Origin: Monoplex corrugatus
Lineage: Eukaryota; Mollusca; Gastropoda; Littorinimorpha; Ranellidae
NCBI GenBank assembly: GCA_030674185.1
Contig: JAPXFY010000022.1
Coordinates: 39,200,130-39,264,129, forward strand
DNA length: 64,000 nucleotides
Direction of reading: 5' to 3'
Position 1 is the first letter of the stretch; each line of letters starts with the position of its first letter. Under the pieces are notes generated by a model. That model was given only the letters and a program-made list of their open reading frames with translations. It did not search any database and had not been told where the DNA came from. Made by a program: the position numbers and the translations under genes. Below, one piece after another: positions 1-11,973 of this stretch.

Positions 1-262
1 CTTTTTTACCAAGACTTCAGAAAGGCAAGAAGGCAAATTGGTCTTCAAGGGGTGGGGCCTGGGAAATCAACCTATCTCTCCAATGTTTTATACCAAAGCG
101 GCCGGGCAATGCACTGTTCTTCATGATTTTCAACTACAGTGGGATCTTTAGCGTGAGCAAGCAGAAGGCACACATATCTGACTTGTTTTTCATCCCCTTC
201 CGAAGGACTAGACCTTCGGTTCGATTCTGCGAACAAACTGAGGAGAAAACTTGAGGCCTGAT
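1..262 (-). mobile_element. tRNA-derived SINE (family 'SINE-B'), partial
   Basis: This is a partial copy, cut by the window edge, of a repeat also found at 3985-4640, 13993-14215, 23897-24260, 37895-37990 and 53490-53945. It lies in reverse, with the 3' motif 'ctttctgaagtcttggt' (read as its complement) at the left. Complete copies start with a tRNA-like head that has A-box- and B-box-like sequence (TGGCAGAATAGTTCGG and GGGTTCACTCC). SINE class is inferred from that head and the copy number. Confidence 0.6.
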
Positions 263-729
263 CTGATCTGGACATTTGAGCAACACCCTCAATGACACAT
301 CAGTAAAGTGGATGAGACTTGTACGTGTGTGATCCCAGTCTTCCCAATCAGCCTACAGCATGCTCAACTCTGGGTATAACATGGTTCGGGCCAAAAAGTC
401 CCTGAACAATTTTGACAGATCTGATACTGTGATAGGATTCAAGCCCAAACCTTCCAGAAATTAGTGTGTCGCGATAACAACTGCACCAAGGCGATCAGTT
501 ACTTTATAAATCTGTACCCAATTTAGAGAAATAAACAAAACATTCACCACTACAATGATAACAGATGTCAAATGGTGAATTTGTGACCATGTGGTTACCA
601 CACCTGTCTCAGACAAGAGAAGTTCAAAACATTCACCAACACAATGATTTCAGAGACAAAGAAAAATGTCGAAAATCTGCCAAAAATTGAACAATACCTA
701 TGCCTGTCAGATTAACTAACGTTACACTA
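263..729. other. Intergenic or intronic sequence, nothing recognised
   Basis: This is AT-rich sequence without a recognisable exon or repeat family. If the GIT gene continues left of the window, this lies in one of its introns. Confidence 0.4.
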
Positions 730-1075
730 AAACCTAAGGCAGAGACAAAGTTACTGGGAAAAGCATTCTTTTGCTGTCTCAGGACCATCAGCCTGGAATA
801 GACTTCCACTCTCCTTAAGCTTAACACCTACACTTTCTGCTTTTAAAACTAATTTATAAACCCACCTCCTTTACCGACAATGAATTCTACAACTACTTCT
901 TTCCCTCAGTTTGTGTACTTTTACCATTAAATACTGTGAGGTAGTCTTCGATTGTATGTGTACGCCTGGTACGTCAGTGTGTTCTGATTTGAATTGTCAA
1001 GATTTGGCGCCGTATAAGTACTGTAATTATTATTATTATTATTGTTATTATTATTATTATCATTATTATTATTAT
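730..1075 (+). mobile_element. CR1/L2-like LINE 3' fragment
   Basis: Broken reading frames around 740-860 resemble the C-terminus of CR1/L2-type reverse transcriptases (a 'S-x-WN-x-LP-x-SL ... FK-x-x-L-x-T-H' pattern, seen intact at the end of the LINE at 17.5 kb). About 200 bp of 3' sequence and an (ATT)n tail at 1026-1075 follow. Stops and frameshifts make it a dead 5'-truncated copy. Confidence 0.5.
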
Positions 1076-1218
1076 TAGCATTATCAGCATTATTATGTTA
1101 TATTAGGTAAAGCCCCTTGGTAGTGAGGCCACCATTCCAAACAGCTGGTCGCAGTGGTAGATAAATGGTCTTTAGATATGGAGGATAGCTGCGAAATAAG
1201 CCAGGCTAGTCTGGACAA

Positions 1219-1432
1219 AGGGGAATTAGAGCACCTGGTCACAACAGGAAAGCTGGAGGGAAAGAGAGCACCAGGTAGACCCAGGGAAAAAATATTGGAC
1301 GGACTTGCAGACTTGAACAGTGGCTGAGGACAGAGAGGGTGGAAGATGTGCTTGCGGCAACAAGGGATAGATGCATATGGAGGGCCATGATTGCCAACAC
1401 CATGTGGCAAAGCACTTGATGATGAAGATGTC
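1219..1432 (+). mobile_element. RTE-like LINE 3' fragment with GAT-rich tail
   Basis: Translated fragments match the C-terminal tail of the RTE/BovB-like elements in this window: 'LEHLVTTGKLEGKRAPGRP', then 'DGLA', then 'RTERVEDVLAAT'. It ends in a short GAT-rich tail, as the other copies do. It is a 5'-truncated dead copy. Confidence 0.6.
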
Positions 1433-1545
1433 TAGACAAATAGGCAGACTGTCCTGGACCAAATGGCGATTGTTTCTATCAGTGCTGGTGATTGTTCCTC
1501 CAGGAGGGCGGGGTAGCATTTAGCAAAGCCACACTTGAAAACACC

Positions 1546-3170
1546 CTACATGTCTTATGACAGAGCCATCAGATGGATAATGGCCACCCAGAACTCTATG
1601 ATGGGGCCATCAGATGGATAATGGCCACCCAGAACTCTATGATGGAGCCATCACATGGATAATGGCCACATAGAACTCTATGATGGAGCCATCAGATGGA
1701 TAATGGCCACCTAGAACTCTATGATGGAGCCATCACATGGATAATGGCCACCTAGAACTCTACGACAGAGCCATCAGATGGATAATGGCCACCCAGAACT
1801 CTATGATGGAGCCATCACATGGATAATGGCCACATAGAACTCTATGACGGAGCCATCAGATGGATAATGGCCACCCAGAACTCTATGATGGAGCCATCAC
1901 ATGGATAATGGCCACATAGAACTCTATGATGGAGCCATCAGATGTATAATGGCCACCCAGAACTCTATGATGGAGCCATCACATGGATAATGGCCACATA
2001 GAACTCTATGATGGAGCCATCAGATGGATAATGGCCACCCAGAACTCTATGATGGAGCCATCACATGGATAATGGCCACCTAGAACTCTATGACAGAGCC
2101 ATCAGATGGATAATGGCCACCCAGAACTCTATGATGGAGCCATCACATGGATAATGGCCACCTAGAACTCTATGACGGAGCCATCAGATGGATAATGGCC
2201 ACCCAGAACTCTATGACGGAGCCATCACATGGATAATGGCCACCTAGAACTCTATGATGGAGCCATCAGATGGATAATGGCCACCCAGAACTCTATGATG
2301 GAGCCATCACATGGATAATGGCCACATAGAACTCTATGACGGAGCCATCACATGGATAATGGCCACCCAGAACTCTATGATGGAGCCATCAGATGGATAA
2401 TGGCCACATAGAACTCTATGACGGAGCCATCACATGGATAATGGCCACCCAGAACTCTATGATGGAGCCATCAGTTGGATAATGGCCACCCAGAACTCTA
2501 TGATGGAGCCATCAGATGGATAATGGCCACTTAGAACTCTATGACGGAGCCATCAGATGGATAATGGCCACCCAGAACTCTATGATGGAGCCATCACATG
2601 GATAATGGCCACATAGAACTCTATGACGGAGCCATCAGATGGATAATGGCTACCTAGAACTCTATGACGGAGCCATCAGATGGATAATGGCCACTTAGAA
2701 CTCTATGACGGAGCCATCAGATGGATAATGGCCACCTAGAACTCTATGATGGAGCCATCAGATGGATAATGGCCACCCAGAACTCTATGATGGAGCCATC
2801 ACATGGATAATGGCCACCTAGAACTCTATGACGGAGCCATCAGATGGATAATGGCCACCCAGAACTCTATGATGGAGCCATCAGATGGATAATGGCCACA
2901 TAGAACTCTATGATGGAGCTATCAGATGGATAATGGCCACCTAGAACTCTAACACCCTGTATGTCTTATGATAATGCCGTCAGATGGATAATGGCCACGT
3001 AGAACGCTATGACAGAACCATCAGATGGATAATGGCCACCTAGAACTCTATGATGGAGCCATCAAATGGATAATGGCCACCTGGAACTCTATGACAAAGC
3101 CATCAGATGGATGCCACCTAGATCTCTATGATGAAACCAGCAGATGGATAATGGCCGCCTAAAACTCTGA
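1546..3170. repeat. 41-bp minisatellite, about 39 copies
   Basis: The unit reads GATGGAGCCATCAGATGGAT followed by AATGGCCACCCAGAACTCTAT (41 bp). Two variants often alternate: CAGATGG...CACCCAG and CACATGG...CACATAG. This gives a loose 82-bp higher-order period. Copies at both ends, especially after 2950, are more diverged, as expected of an array homogenised from its centre. No reading frame is conserved. Confidence 0.95.
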
Positions 3171-3304
3171 CATTCTGAGTTCACTGTAGAAGTCTTTTGA
3201 CCATGAGCTTGGGACAGGATAATCCCCTGCAGAAAACCTAGAGGGCTAAAGTCAGAGGTACTGGGACTACAGGTATTTTTTTACAAACCATCGTACCTTG
3301 CATA

Positions 3305-3727
3305 TTAACCCTTTGACTCCTACACCCTGTCCACCAGCATCCTGCATTGTCAACCACGCTAGCAAAGAAAAAGCTTAACTTTTTGACTCCTTCATCCTAT
3401 CCACTTTGGACATGCTATGAGACATCAGAGCTTACCATGTAATGAAGACTGTGGCCCAGGGCAAAACGGAGGGCAAGAGATGACAAGGAACACCGCAAAC
3501 TTCCTATGTAGAGAACATAGCTAGGTAGACAAAGCTGCCGAAAGATGAAACCTACAGAAGGGCTGTAGACAGAATGGGATGGAGACAGCTGACGGGGCAT
3601 GCATCAGTGGCTGCCATCAAGTGACCCTATCCACCAGTTTCCTGAATGAAGCTAGTGGATAGGGTGAGGGAGTCAAAGGGTTAAACTTTTGCAGTTGGTG
3701 GGTAGGGTATGGGAGTCAAAGGGTTAA
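3305..3727. mobile_element. TTAA-bounded palindromic MITE (family 'MITE-P'), long copy
   Basis: It begins TTAACCCTTTGACTCC and ends with the inverse GGGAGTCAAAGGGTTAA. The arms carry family blocks (CACCCTGTCCACCAGCATCC, TTGTCAACCACGCTAGC). About 200 bp of unrelated sequence (3410-3610) sits between the arms. TTAA at both ends and a CCC start suggest a piggyBac-like non-autonomous element. The superfamily is inference; the inverted structure is visible. Confidence 0.65.
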
Positions 3728-3984
3728 CGCAAACGTCTGCATGAGCAACCACATCAGACAAGAATGGTGATTGCCCGTTGAGGCCCCTCAAGGGTAAAGC
3801 ATCACCGTATCCTGCTCTTCAACAGGATTCAACCTCAGCTACTGGATGTCCCTCCCATTCATCTCATTGCACCAGAAGATGTGGAGGGAAACCTATTGGC
3901 TGACCACTAAGCTCCATGGCAATGGGTAGAAACAGGCGGGAAAACTATGGCTACATTCATTGTTAAGTGTGGCTTGACTATGTA
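3728..3984. other. Unassigned sequence between repeats
   Basis: I see no exon, RNA gene or known repeat family here. Confidence 0.35.
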
Positions 3985-4640
3985 GATGGAGATGAATGGC
4001 AGAATGGTTCAGACGTTCGCCTGCCAATAACTAAACTGTATACTACGTGGAGTTCATGTGTCAACATTGTCTTTTCATATGTGTAAAAATTTTTCTACTA
4101 ATCAGTCTTCATTGCCACACTGTATGTTAGATGTCCGTTTGTTGTGAAACAAAAGATGAATAAAAAAGAAAAGTTAAAAAAACACAAACAAACAAAAATT
4201 GAGGTTCCAGGGTTTGTTCCCCGCTGAGGCCTCGACTTTTCTCCTCAGTCTGACCGGAAAATCGAACTGAATGTCTAGTCCTTCGGAAGGGGACTAAAAA
4301 GGAGTCGGACCCATGTGCCTTCTGGACCGCACTTGCTGAAGATCCCACGACAAGTGAAAAATTGTGAGGAGCAGGGCATTTACCCGGCTGCCCTGGTACA
4401 AAACATTGGAGAGATAAGTTCATTTCCCAGGTCCTTCCCCAAGAAGGCCAATTAGCCTTCTTGCCTTTCTGAAGTCTTCATTAAAATAAAAAGATGGGTG
4501 GCACTGCACTGTGGCTACATGCCTTCAAAGAAGACAGCAGCCTGAGAGTTTCACATGGTAAATCCATTGTGACAACAGAAATGAATACGAATAAGAATAT
4601 GAACATAAACATGCATATGAATATGAATGAACAGAAGAAG
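3985..4640 (+). mobile_element. SINE-B copy interrupted by a ~170-bp insertion
   Basis: The tRNA-like head (TGGCAGAATGGTTCAGACG) starts near 3991 and breaks off near 4028. The repeat resumes at about 4199 with GAGGTTCCAGGGTTTGTTCC. The inserted piece ends in an A-rich (ACAAA)n tract, like a retroposed tail, but no clean target duplication is visible. The 3' end runs through 'TTTCTGAAGTCTT' and an A-rich stretch into a (TATGAA)n-like tail near 4600-4640. Confidence 0.55.
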
Positions 4641-4697
4641 AAGAGAAGATGAGACAACACAGCTGGAATGAAGACAATGACAGAAGAAACACCATAC

Positions 4698-4797
4698 CTT
4701 GCTGACATCGTCCAAGGAACTGGCCTCGCTGTCCTTCTGTTTGTTGATAAAAGACAGGAACTGGTACTTGGCGCGGATAAAGTCCGACTTGTTTGGG
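4698..4797 (-). CDS. Git: GIT exon 4
   Basis: Its first base completes His101 from exon 3. It encodes PNKSDFIRAKYQFLSF and an acidic/serine stretch ending DDVSK. The acceptor is TTTTATTTTCAG and the donor GTATGG. It ends in phase 0. Confidence 0.92.
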
Positions 4798-5127
4798 CTG
4801 AAAATAAAATATGAGATGAGAATAATTCAACTGGTGACAAATACTGTACTTGTTATAAATAAAACAAGCGATGGCAACAATTCAACAGGTGACAAATATC
4901 GTACTTGTTATATCAGTTTACTATGAAACAGACTGACACGGAGCATGGTACACATACATAGAGGCACGAATGCATACTCTCGAATCACAGTCACAAGCAG
5001 GAGCATGCACGCACACGTACACACATGCGTGGTACACACACATATGCACAGGCACAGGCATGCATGCACACACACACATACACACACACACGCAAACATA
5101 CATATACACATACACACACAAAAACAA

Positions 5128-5162
<35 letters not shown>

Positions 5163-5371
5163 AATTACACACACACACTCACACACTCAGAGACATACAC
5201 ACATATACACACAAAAACAAACATACAAACACACACACACACAAACAGAACAAACAACACAAACACACACACACTGATACACACACACATACACACACAA
5301 ACACATAAAAACAAACACAACACACACACAAATACATACACACACAAAAATACACACACACACACACATGT

Positions 5372-5456
<85 letters not shown>

Positions 5457-6384
5457 ATCACCACACAAAATCAACTGTATAAATTCCCAACACAGCTACA
5501 CTCACTGCAGTGGGTCTCGAGGTCCCGGCTTTTTTCGTCCATGACGGTTCTGAGAGGGGTCCAACATGGTGTGCTCCCAGATGTTGTTGGCGCCGCTGGT
5601 GGCAAGCAGGTACACCATCTGACACAACCAACAGTCATACAGATACATTGTTATAATCACTTTTGTTTAAAGCCCAGCTGACTGTATAAACCTACGACAG
5701 GGCTATGACCATTTCCAAACATACACAATACTTCAACAAGAAAACAAGGAAAAGAAAATAAAGTACACATATCAATGCATTTGTGCACATAATCTAAGGA
5801 GATGCCCCTGGCTTTGACCACTCCATCCAGTTTATCACACAGGTCCGTCCAATTTATCACACATGGGATTTTAAAAACATACCTGAATACAAATACAAAC
5901 ATAGCTAAGGAAACTAAAAGAAAAACATACTATATAAAAACAGGCCTAAATGACCAAAAATTGCTTCTGCATATATATCTCAATTCCCTAGAGCCAAAAA
6001 TGCAATTAATACATATACCCAATTGTCAATCCTAAAGCAAAGTACCTAAGACTTTATCGAACATATACAGGTGAATGGACCAGCAAGGCAGAAAATGATG
6101 TCAAAGGAGCAAGGAAGAAAGAAAGAGTGACAGAAAAGAGGAAATTTCTAGCACAGAATTTCCAGAAGGCGGGTTTGCTATTTGTACTGAAAGAACCCCT
6201 GGCATCCCCAGGGGGGAACACACAGATACATACACAATACATTATTATCAACAAACAATATCGGATGGCCAAAACCAACCGACAGATACATACAGAATGA
6301 ATTAAAATTAAAGAACAATGATAGCTGGCCTCACCATCTGACATAACCAAAACACGGACAGATATATATCCCAGGTTCAGCTTC

Positions 6385-6441
<57 letters not shown>

Positions 6442-9400
6442 CACACACAAACACATACACACACAAATACACAAACACACACATATACACACACACATAC
6501 ATACACACACACACACAATACATACACACACACACACAAACACACACACAGACACACACACACATACACAAACAAACACACATACACAAATAAACACAAA
6601 TACACATACACACACTCATACACAGACACACACATACACACAGAGAGACAGACACAAATAAACATAACCACACGTACACTATACACACACACACTCACAC
6701 ACAGACACACAGAGAGACAGACACACACACACACATACACATGTATACACACACACACACACATACATACACACACATACACAACATACACACACACATA
6801 TACACACACACATATACACACAAACACATACACTCAAACATATACACACACATACACACACACACAAACGCACACACCAAACACACACCCTACACACAAA
6901 TACACACCCAAACCCACACCCACACAGCATATCTTACAGCATGCTGACTAGGACTCCACTGCCCCTTTTTCAAAGACTTGATGATAGAGATGTGACGACC
7001 CAGACTGCGATGGACACTGCAGCATTCATCGCAAATCAACACACCCCTGTTCACCGATGCCCATGTGGGATCTGTAACACAAATACATAATAATATGAAC
7101 AAAATAATCCCTTCTTTTACATAAGGTTGAAATTACCAGTAGTACTGTATAGCGCTACGAACAAAATAATCCCTTATTTTACACAATGTTGAAAGACACT
7201 ACCATACTATTGTATAACAATGCAAACAACAAAATAAATTTTAATAATCCCTTCTTTTATACAAGGTTGACATTACCAGTGCTACTGTATAATAATATAA
7301 TCAAATAATCCCTTCTTTTACATAATGTTGAAATTACCAGTACTAAAACATAAACACAAGTACAAACAAAATAATCCCATCTTTTAATTTTACACATGAT
7401 TGAAATTGCCAGTACTACTGTATTAGTAGTGTATAACAATACAAACAAAATAAACCCTTCTTTTATACAAGGTCGAAATTACCAGTACTACTGTATATCT
7501 CAATATGAACGAAATAATCCCTTCTTTACATAAGGTTGAGATTACCAGTACTACTGTATAACAATACGAAAATAATCCCTTCTTTGCATAAGGTTGAAAT
7601 TACCAGTACTACTGTATATCTCAATATAAATGAAATAATCCCTTCTTTACATAAGGTTGAAATTACCAGTACTACTGTATATCTCAATATGAACGAAATA
7701 ATCCCTTCTTTACATAAGGTTGAAATTACCAGTACTACTGCATAACAATACGAAAATAATCCCTTCTTTTACACAAGGCTGAAATTACCAGTATTACTGT
7801 ATAACAACACGAAAATAATCCCTTCTTTTATAAAGGTTGAAATTACCAGTACTACTGTATATCTCAATGATGAACGAAATAATCCCTTCTTTACATAAGG
7901 TTGAAATTACCAGTACTAATGTATATATCTCAATATGAACGAAATAATCCCTTCTTTACATAAGGTTGAAATTACCAGTACTACTGTATAACAATACGAA
8001 AATAAATCCTTCTTTACACAAGGTTGAAATTACCAGTACTATTGTATAACAATACGAAAATAATCCCTTCTTTTACACAAGGCTGAAATTACCAGTACTA
8101 CTGTATAACAACACGAAAACAATCCCTTCTTTACATAAGGTTGAAATTACCAGTACTATTGTCCCTTCTTTTACACAAGGCTGAAATTACCAGTACTACT
8201 GTATAACAACACGAAAACAATCCCTTCTTTCCATAAGGTTGAAATTACCAGTACTACTGTATAACTCAATACAAACAAAATAATCCCTTCTTCTATATAT
8301 ATAAGGTTGAAATTACCACTTCCCCTGTGTATAACAATACAAAAATAATCCCTTCTTTTACACAAGATTGAAATTACCAGTACTACTGTATAATACTACA
8401 AACAAAATAATCTCTTCTTTTACACAAGGTCCAAATTACCAGTACTGCTGTATAATATTACAAACAAAATATTCTCTTCTTTTACACAAGGTTGAAATTA
8501 CTAGTATTACTGCATAACAACATGAACAAAATAATCCCTTCTCTTACACAAGGTTGAAATTACTAGTATTACTACATAACAACATGAACAAAATAATCCC
8601 TTCTCTTATACAAGGTTGAAATTATCAGTACTAAAATATAACAATACAAACAAAATAATCTCTTCTTTTACACAAGGTCGAAATTACCAGTACTACTGTA
8701 CAACAATACGAACATAATAATCTCTTCTTTTACACAAGGATGAAATTACCAGTATAACAATATGAACAAAATAATCTCTTCTTTTAGACAAGGTTGAAAT
8801 TACTAATATTACTGTATAACAATACGAACAAAATAATCCCTTTTTCTACACAAGGTTGAAATTACCAGTACAACAATGAACAGCTACCTACATCGTTACT
8901 GTTATTTTTGTTTCAAGCCCAGCCAGCTCCATAGAGCCAAAAACAGAGCTATAAGTATAACTGTTTCAAAACATACACAATACTTTAACAGGAAAAAAGG
9001 AAGAGAAAATTAAGTACACATGTCAGTGCTTTTGCACACATAATCTAAGAAGATGCCTCTGGCATTGACCACTCTGTGCAATTTATTGCACAGGGGATTA
9101 AAAAAAAACGAATACAAATTGAAACACAAGTAAGGACACTAAAAGTAAAACATATAAAATGGGCCTACACTATCTAAAATTACTTCCGCATATCTCACTT
9201 CCCTAGAGCCAAAAATGCACTTAATACATGTACCAAATTATCAATCCTAAGAGAAGAAATGACAGAAAACAAAGAAGGAAGAAAGAAACAAAGAGAGTGA
9301 CAGAAAAGAGGAAATTTCTAGCACAGAATTTCCAAAAGGTGGGGATACAATTTATACTGAAAGAACCTCCGGCACCCCCATACACATACATAAAGACATT

Positions 9401-11407
9401 TATAACACTAATAATGGTATACTAGCATTACTACATAACCAAGTTCAGGTTCATATTGCTTATAGCCCAGCCGACTACTAGAGCAATCATCATCATCATC
9501 ATCATCAGGTGCCTTGCCGCATGGCATTGGCGACCATGGACTTCCAACCATCTCTCTCGTTGCCCCCAGCATCTCCCCCACCCTCCTCATCCCCAGCCAC
9601 TCTGCAAGTCCATCCAGCATTCTCTCCCTGGGTCTACCTGGTGCTCTCTTTCCCTCCAGCTTTCCCATTATGACCAGGTGCTCCAAATCCCCCTTCATCA
9701 TAAAATGGCCTATAAATGTTGCTTGTCTTTTCCTAATCTTCCTTATGAGTGATCTACTTGTGTCTGTCTCCATCAAGACTGTCTCGTTTGTTTTCTTTGC
9801 TGTCCATGGAACTCTCAACATTCTTCTGAGAAACCACATCTTGGTTGCCTCAATCTTGCTCTGGCTTTGCTTGCTGACTGTCCACGCCTCGCATCCGTAC
9901 AACAGTATTGGTTCTATATAACATTCAAGGACTCTCTTTCTGATGTTAATTGATCTAGGCATTTGTTGGTAAGAATGCTTTTCATCTTCTTCAATGCTGT
10001 TTTGGCTTGGCCGATTCTGCCAGCTATTTCCGATGTGCATCTGCCGTCTGATGAAATGACCGTTTCCAGGTATTTGAACTTATTAACCTGTGTCAAGGTT
10101 GTGCTATTTGCTGTTATTTTGCATGGGATTTCATGTTTTTTACTGATCACCATGACTTCAGTCTTCCTGCTGTTTAGTTCCAACCCTTTACCTTTGCTTT
10201 CTATTTCTAGTATATTCACAAGGTTTTGTAGGTCCCTTTCATTTTCTGCAATTAGCACGGTGTCATCTGTGTACCGAATGTTGTTTATCATTTTCCCTCC
10301 AACCTTTAATCCAGGGTCTTCTTCTAGGTTTCTCATGTTTTTGCTATATACATATAGTGAAAACAGATCTGGTGACAAAACACAACCCTGTCTGACTCCT
10401 CTTTTGATGTTTTGGAAAGAGCTTACATTGTTTTCTATTCTCATTGCAGCTGTTTGTTCCCAGTACACATTCCTGATTATTCGTAGATCTTTTCCATCAA
10501 CATTGAGTCTCTCCAGTTGGTTGATCAATTCTTCATGTCATACCCAATCGAAAGCCTTGGCATAGTCAATAAAGCATTTATACAAATCCTTATTCATCTC
10601 AATTGACCTCTCTATGATACATTGATAGTTCTTAGGATGTATATATGGCATTAATAGTTCCTTTCCCTTCCACAAAACTAGAGCCATATCAGAGCTAACA
10701 CCACATTTAAAACAACATCCAAGTTCAGGTTCATATTGCTTATACTTTATAGCTGACTACTTGAGCCATATCAGGGCTAACACTACATTAAAAACAACAT
10801 CCAAGTTCAGGTTCATATTGCTTATAGCCCAGCCCACTGCTAGAGTCACATGACAGCTAACACCATGTTAAAAACAACACCCAAATTCATGTTCATACTG
10901 CTTACACTATAGCCCAGCCGACTACTACAGCCTTATCAGGGCTAACATCAAGTTAAAAAACAACATCCAAGTTCAGGTTCACACACACACATACACACAC
11001 AATTACTGAGTTAACAGACATATATTCAAATACACCCAAACATGCAGTACTCATGTACACAGAGAAAGAGAGAGAGAGGGAGAGGGAGAGGGAGAGGGAG
11101 AGAAAGTTAATAAATACATTCAAATACAAACCAATATTACAATTGACATACACATGTATACACACACAAAGTTATTGAGTTAACAAACACATTTAAATAC
11201 ACACAAACATCCATACACACACACACACACACATGACATACAATGTAACAAGTACACATGATACACATTTTTACAAGCAAATTCAAACACACAGAACATG
11301 GTAACATAAAACCAAATAAAGACATGAATATATATGCACTGAATTAATTGTTACTACTTTACTTGGACATCATAATGTACTGCAGGCCTACTCTACAATG
11401 TGCTACA

Positions 11408-11446
<39 letters not shown>

Positions 11447-11732
11447 TCAGATCTGTCATGCACAATACAGCCTTCGAATATATACCGAAACAGAAACGTT
11501 TTTTTGTTTTAGAAAATATTACTACTGCCAGATACGAAGACTTATGCTTAAAACTGCTGTGCTGAACAAACTAAAAGAACGCCAACTGAACTGGTGAGGA
11601 AAGAAGCTGACCAAAATAAGACACAAAAGACATTATATAACAAAATCAACAACAAGAAGTTTCACGCATACCTGGCGCTGAACAGTCGGCACACACGGGT
11701 GGGGGTCGCACCCCGCCCCTGGACATGGTCAT
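4698..11732 (-). CDS. Git: GIT-family ArfGAP (GRK-interacting protein), 5' part, exons 1-4
   Basis: GIT proteins stimulate GTP hydrolysis on Arf GTPases and scaffold PIX, PAK and paxillin at focal adhesions and endosomes. Four exons (11672-11726, 6938-7071, 5506-5618, 4698-4797) join in matching phases into 134 residues. The N-terminus MSRGG...CADCSAPDPTWAS carries a CX2CX16CX2C zinc finger (Cys12, 15, 32, 35). The arginine finger (about Arg40) lies in CCSVHRSLGRHIS. MVYLLATSGANNIWEH and KSDFIRAKYQFLSF follow, as in GIT1/2. An upstream in-frame TGA at 11757-11759 supports the start; a second ATG two codons earlier (11730-11732) is also in frame. Exon 4 ends where ankyrin repeats would follow. 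Those, the Spa2-homology and paxillin-binding parts must lie left of the window. No internal stops are seen. A different ArfGAP family is unlikely given the MSR start and exon sequences. Confidence 0.93.
4965..5458. repeat. (CA)n-rich microsatellite block
   Basis: CA dinucleotides are interspersed with TACA/AACA variants; the run at 5375-5452 is nearly pure. It lies in GIT intron 3. Long Cys-Val and His-Thr frames here are artefacts of the repeat. Confidence 0.95.
5506..5618 (-). CDS. Git: GIT exon 3
   Basis: It starts in phase 0 at MVYLLATSGANNIWEHTMLD after the acceptor TTGTGTCAG and continues through a basic linker (NRHGRKKPGPRDPL). The donor is GTGAGT after CCACTGCA, phase 2. The ArfGAP C-terminal helix motif GANNIWE is well conserved. 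Confidence 0.93.
5655..6225 (-). mobile_element. Dispersed repeat 'family C', ~560 bp
   Basis: This family recurs at 8905, 23268, 26255, 47225, 48745, 51415, 56013 and 62890. Read forward it runs from a G-rich start (GGGGATGCCGGGGGCTC) to an end ATATGGCTCTACGCAGTCGG then GGGCTTTAAACAACAATAAC. No coding capacity is evident. It may be a LINE 3' UTR or a non-autonomous retroposon; the class is unknown to me. Confidence 0.7.
6388..6912. repeat. (CA)n-rich microsatellite block
   Basis: A nearly pure CA run at 6390-6440 grades into CA/TACA/GACA variants up to exon 2 of GIT. It is in intron 2. Confidence 0.95.
6938..7071 (-). CDS. Git: GIT exon 2 (ArfGAP zinc finger and arginine finger)
   Basis: It begins with AT completing Asp19 after the acceptor GTTACAG and encodes PTWASVNRGVLICDECCSVH and RSLGRHISIIKSLKKGQWSP up to SQHA. 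The donor is GTAAGA. It contains the second CxxC pair and the catalytic arginine. Confidence 0.94.
7090..8880. repeat. ~60-bp minisatellite in GIT intron 1, about 29 copies
   Basis: Each unit holds AATAATCCCTTCTTTTACAC, AAGGTTGAAATTACCAGTAC and TACTGTATAACAATACGAAC, with indels that move unit length between about 40 and 65 bp. No unique spacers lie between units, so this is not a CRISPR array. Confidence 0.95.
8905..9390 (-). mobile_element. Family C dispersed repeat copy
   Basis: It is a reverse-orientation copy with the TTTAAGCCCAGC end at left (about 8910) and the G/C-rich start near 9375 ('ccggcacccccat'). Confidence 0.65.
9437..9482. repeat. Left part of a ~95-bp tandem repeat split by a LINE
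   Basis: The sequence CAAGTTCAGGTTCATATTGC followed by TTATAGCCCAGCCGACTACT matches units at 10680-10985. The RTE fragment lies between, so the array existed before the LINE inserted or was co-amplified around it. Confidence 0.6.
9486..10668 (-). mobile_element. RTE/BovB-like LINE fragment (reverse transcriptase and C-terminus), decayed
   Basis: The minus strand encodes reverse transcriptase with FIDYAKAFD (about 10590, followed by an in-frame stop), RQGCVLSPDLFSLY and a YTDDT motif where active enzymes have F/YADD. A thumb/C-terminal part follows, with LLYGCEAWT, WFLRRMLRVPWTAKKTNE and GKRAPGRPRE. Two frames are needed (10528-9914, then 10040-9408), so there is a frameshift near 10.0 kb. 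The 3' end at 9486 is a (GAT)n tail. The 'RRMLRVPWTA' block resembles the RTE clade BovB element. No endonuclease domain remains, so it is dead and 5'-truncated. Confidence 0.8.
10680..10985. repeat. ~95-bp tandem repeat, about 3 copies
   Basis: The unit carries GAGCCATATCAGGGCTAACA, then AACAACATCCAAGTTCAGGT and TCATATTGCTTATAGCCC. It continues the copy left of the LINE at 9437-9482. Confidence 0.75.
10978..11450. repeat. Simple repeats (CA)n, (GA)n
   Basis: CA runs near 10980-11000 and 11215-11235, GA-rich tracts at 11062-11104 and 11410-11444, and short TACA sequence between. No exon is seen. Confidence 0.8.
11672..11726 (-). CDS. Git: GIT exon 1 (start codon)
   Basis: It encodes MSRGGVRPPPVCADCSAP plus the first base of Asp19; the donor is GTATGC. 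An alternative start at 11730-11732 adds Met-Thr. Nothing blocks either, but MSR matches the family N-terminus. In-frame TGA upstream at 11757-11759. Confidence 0.9.
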
Positions 11733-11973
11733 TTCTGACGTACGATCCGGTTGGACTCAAATGACCAAATCACTCCTGTAAGCTCTTCAACACCAACACA
11801 CCTTTCCCCAAATATTGTAGGAAAAGGGCTCATTTAAACGTGATCGTTTTCACAGCGAAACTCGAAACCGTAAACTTGTCGAAACAGCTCGGCAAAACGC
11901 CGCACACACACTGCACGGCAAGTTCCAAGTTTGGTTTCAGATGTTCGGCAGACGACAGTACGGCACACGTGTT
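11733..11973 (-). promoter_or_regulatory. Probable 5' UTR and promoter-proximal region of GIT
   Basis: This non-repetitive, relatively CpG-containing sequence lies just upstream of the GIT start. No TATA box at a convincing position is visible. The call rests on location only. Confidence 0.35.

Noticed and set aside
5165..6833. Long Cys-Val and His-Thr open frames
   Set aside because: They are translations of (CA)n/(GT)n repeats, which lack stop codons. The same applies at 15.8-16.3, 30.1-31.1, 47.2-47.7, 53.0-53.7 and 54.9-56.0 kb.
7090..8880. CRISPR-like array
   Set aside because: Units abut or differ by indels, there are no unique spacers, and the setting is an animal intron. The 41-bp, 52-bp and 24-bp arrays were rejected for the same reason.
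9963..10565. 200-codon plus-strand frame
   Set aside because: It is the antisense shadow of the LINE reverse transcriptase on the minus strand.
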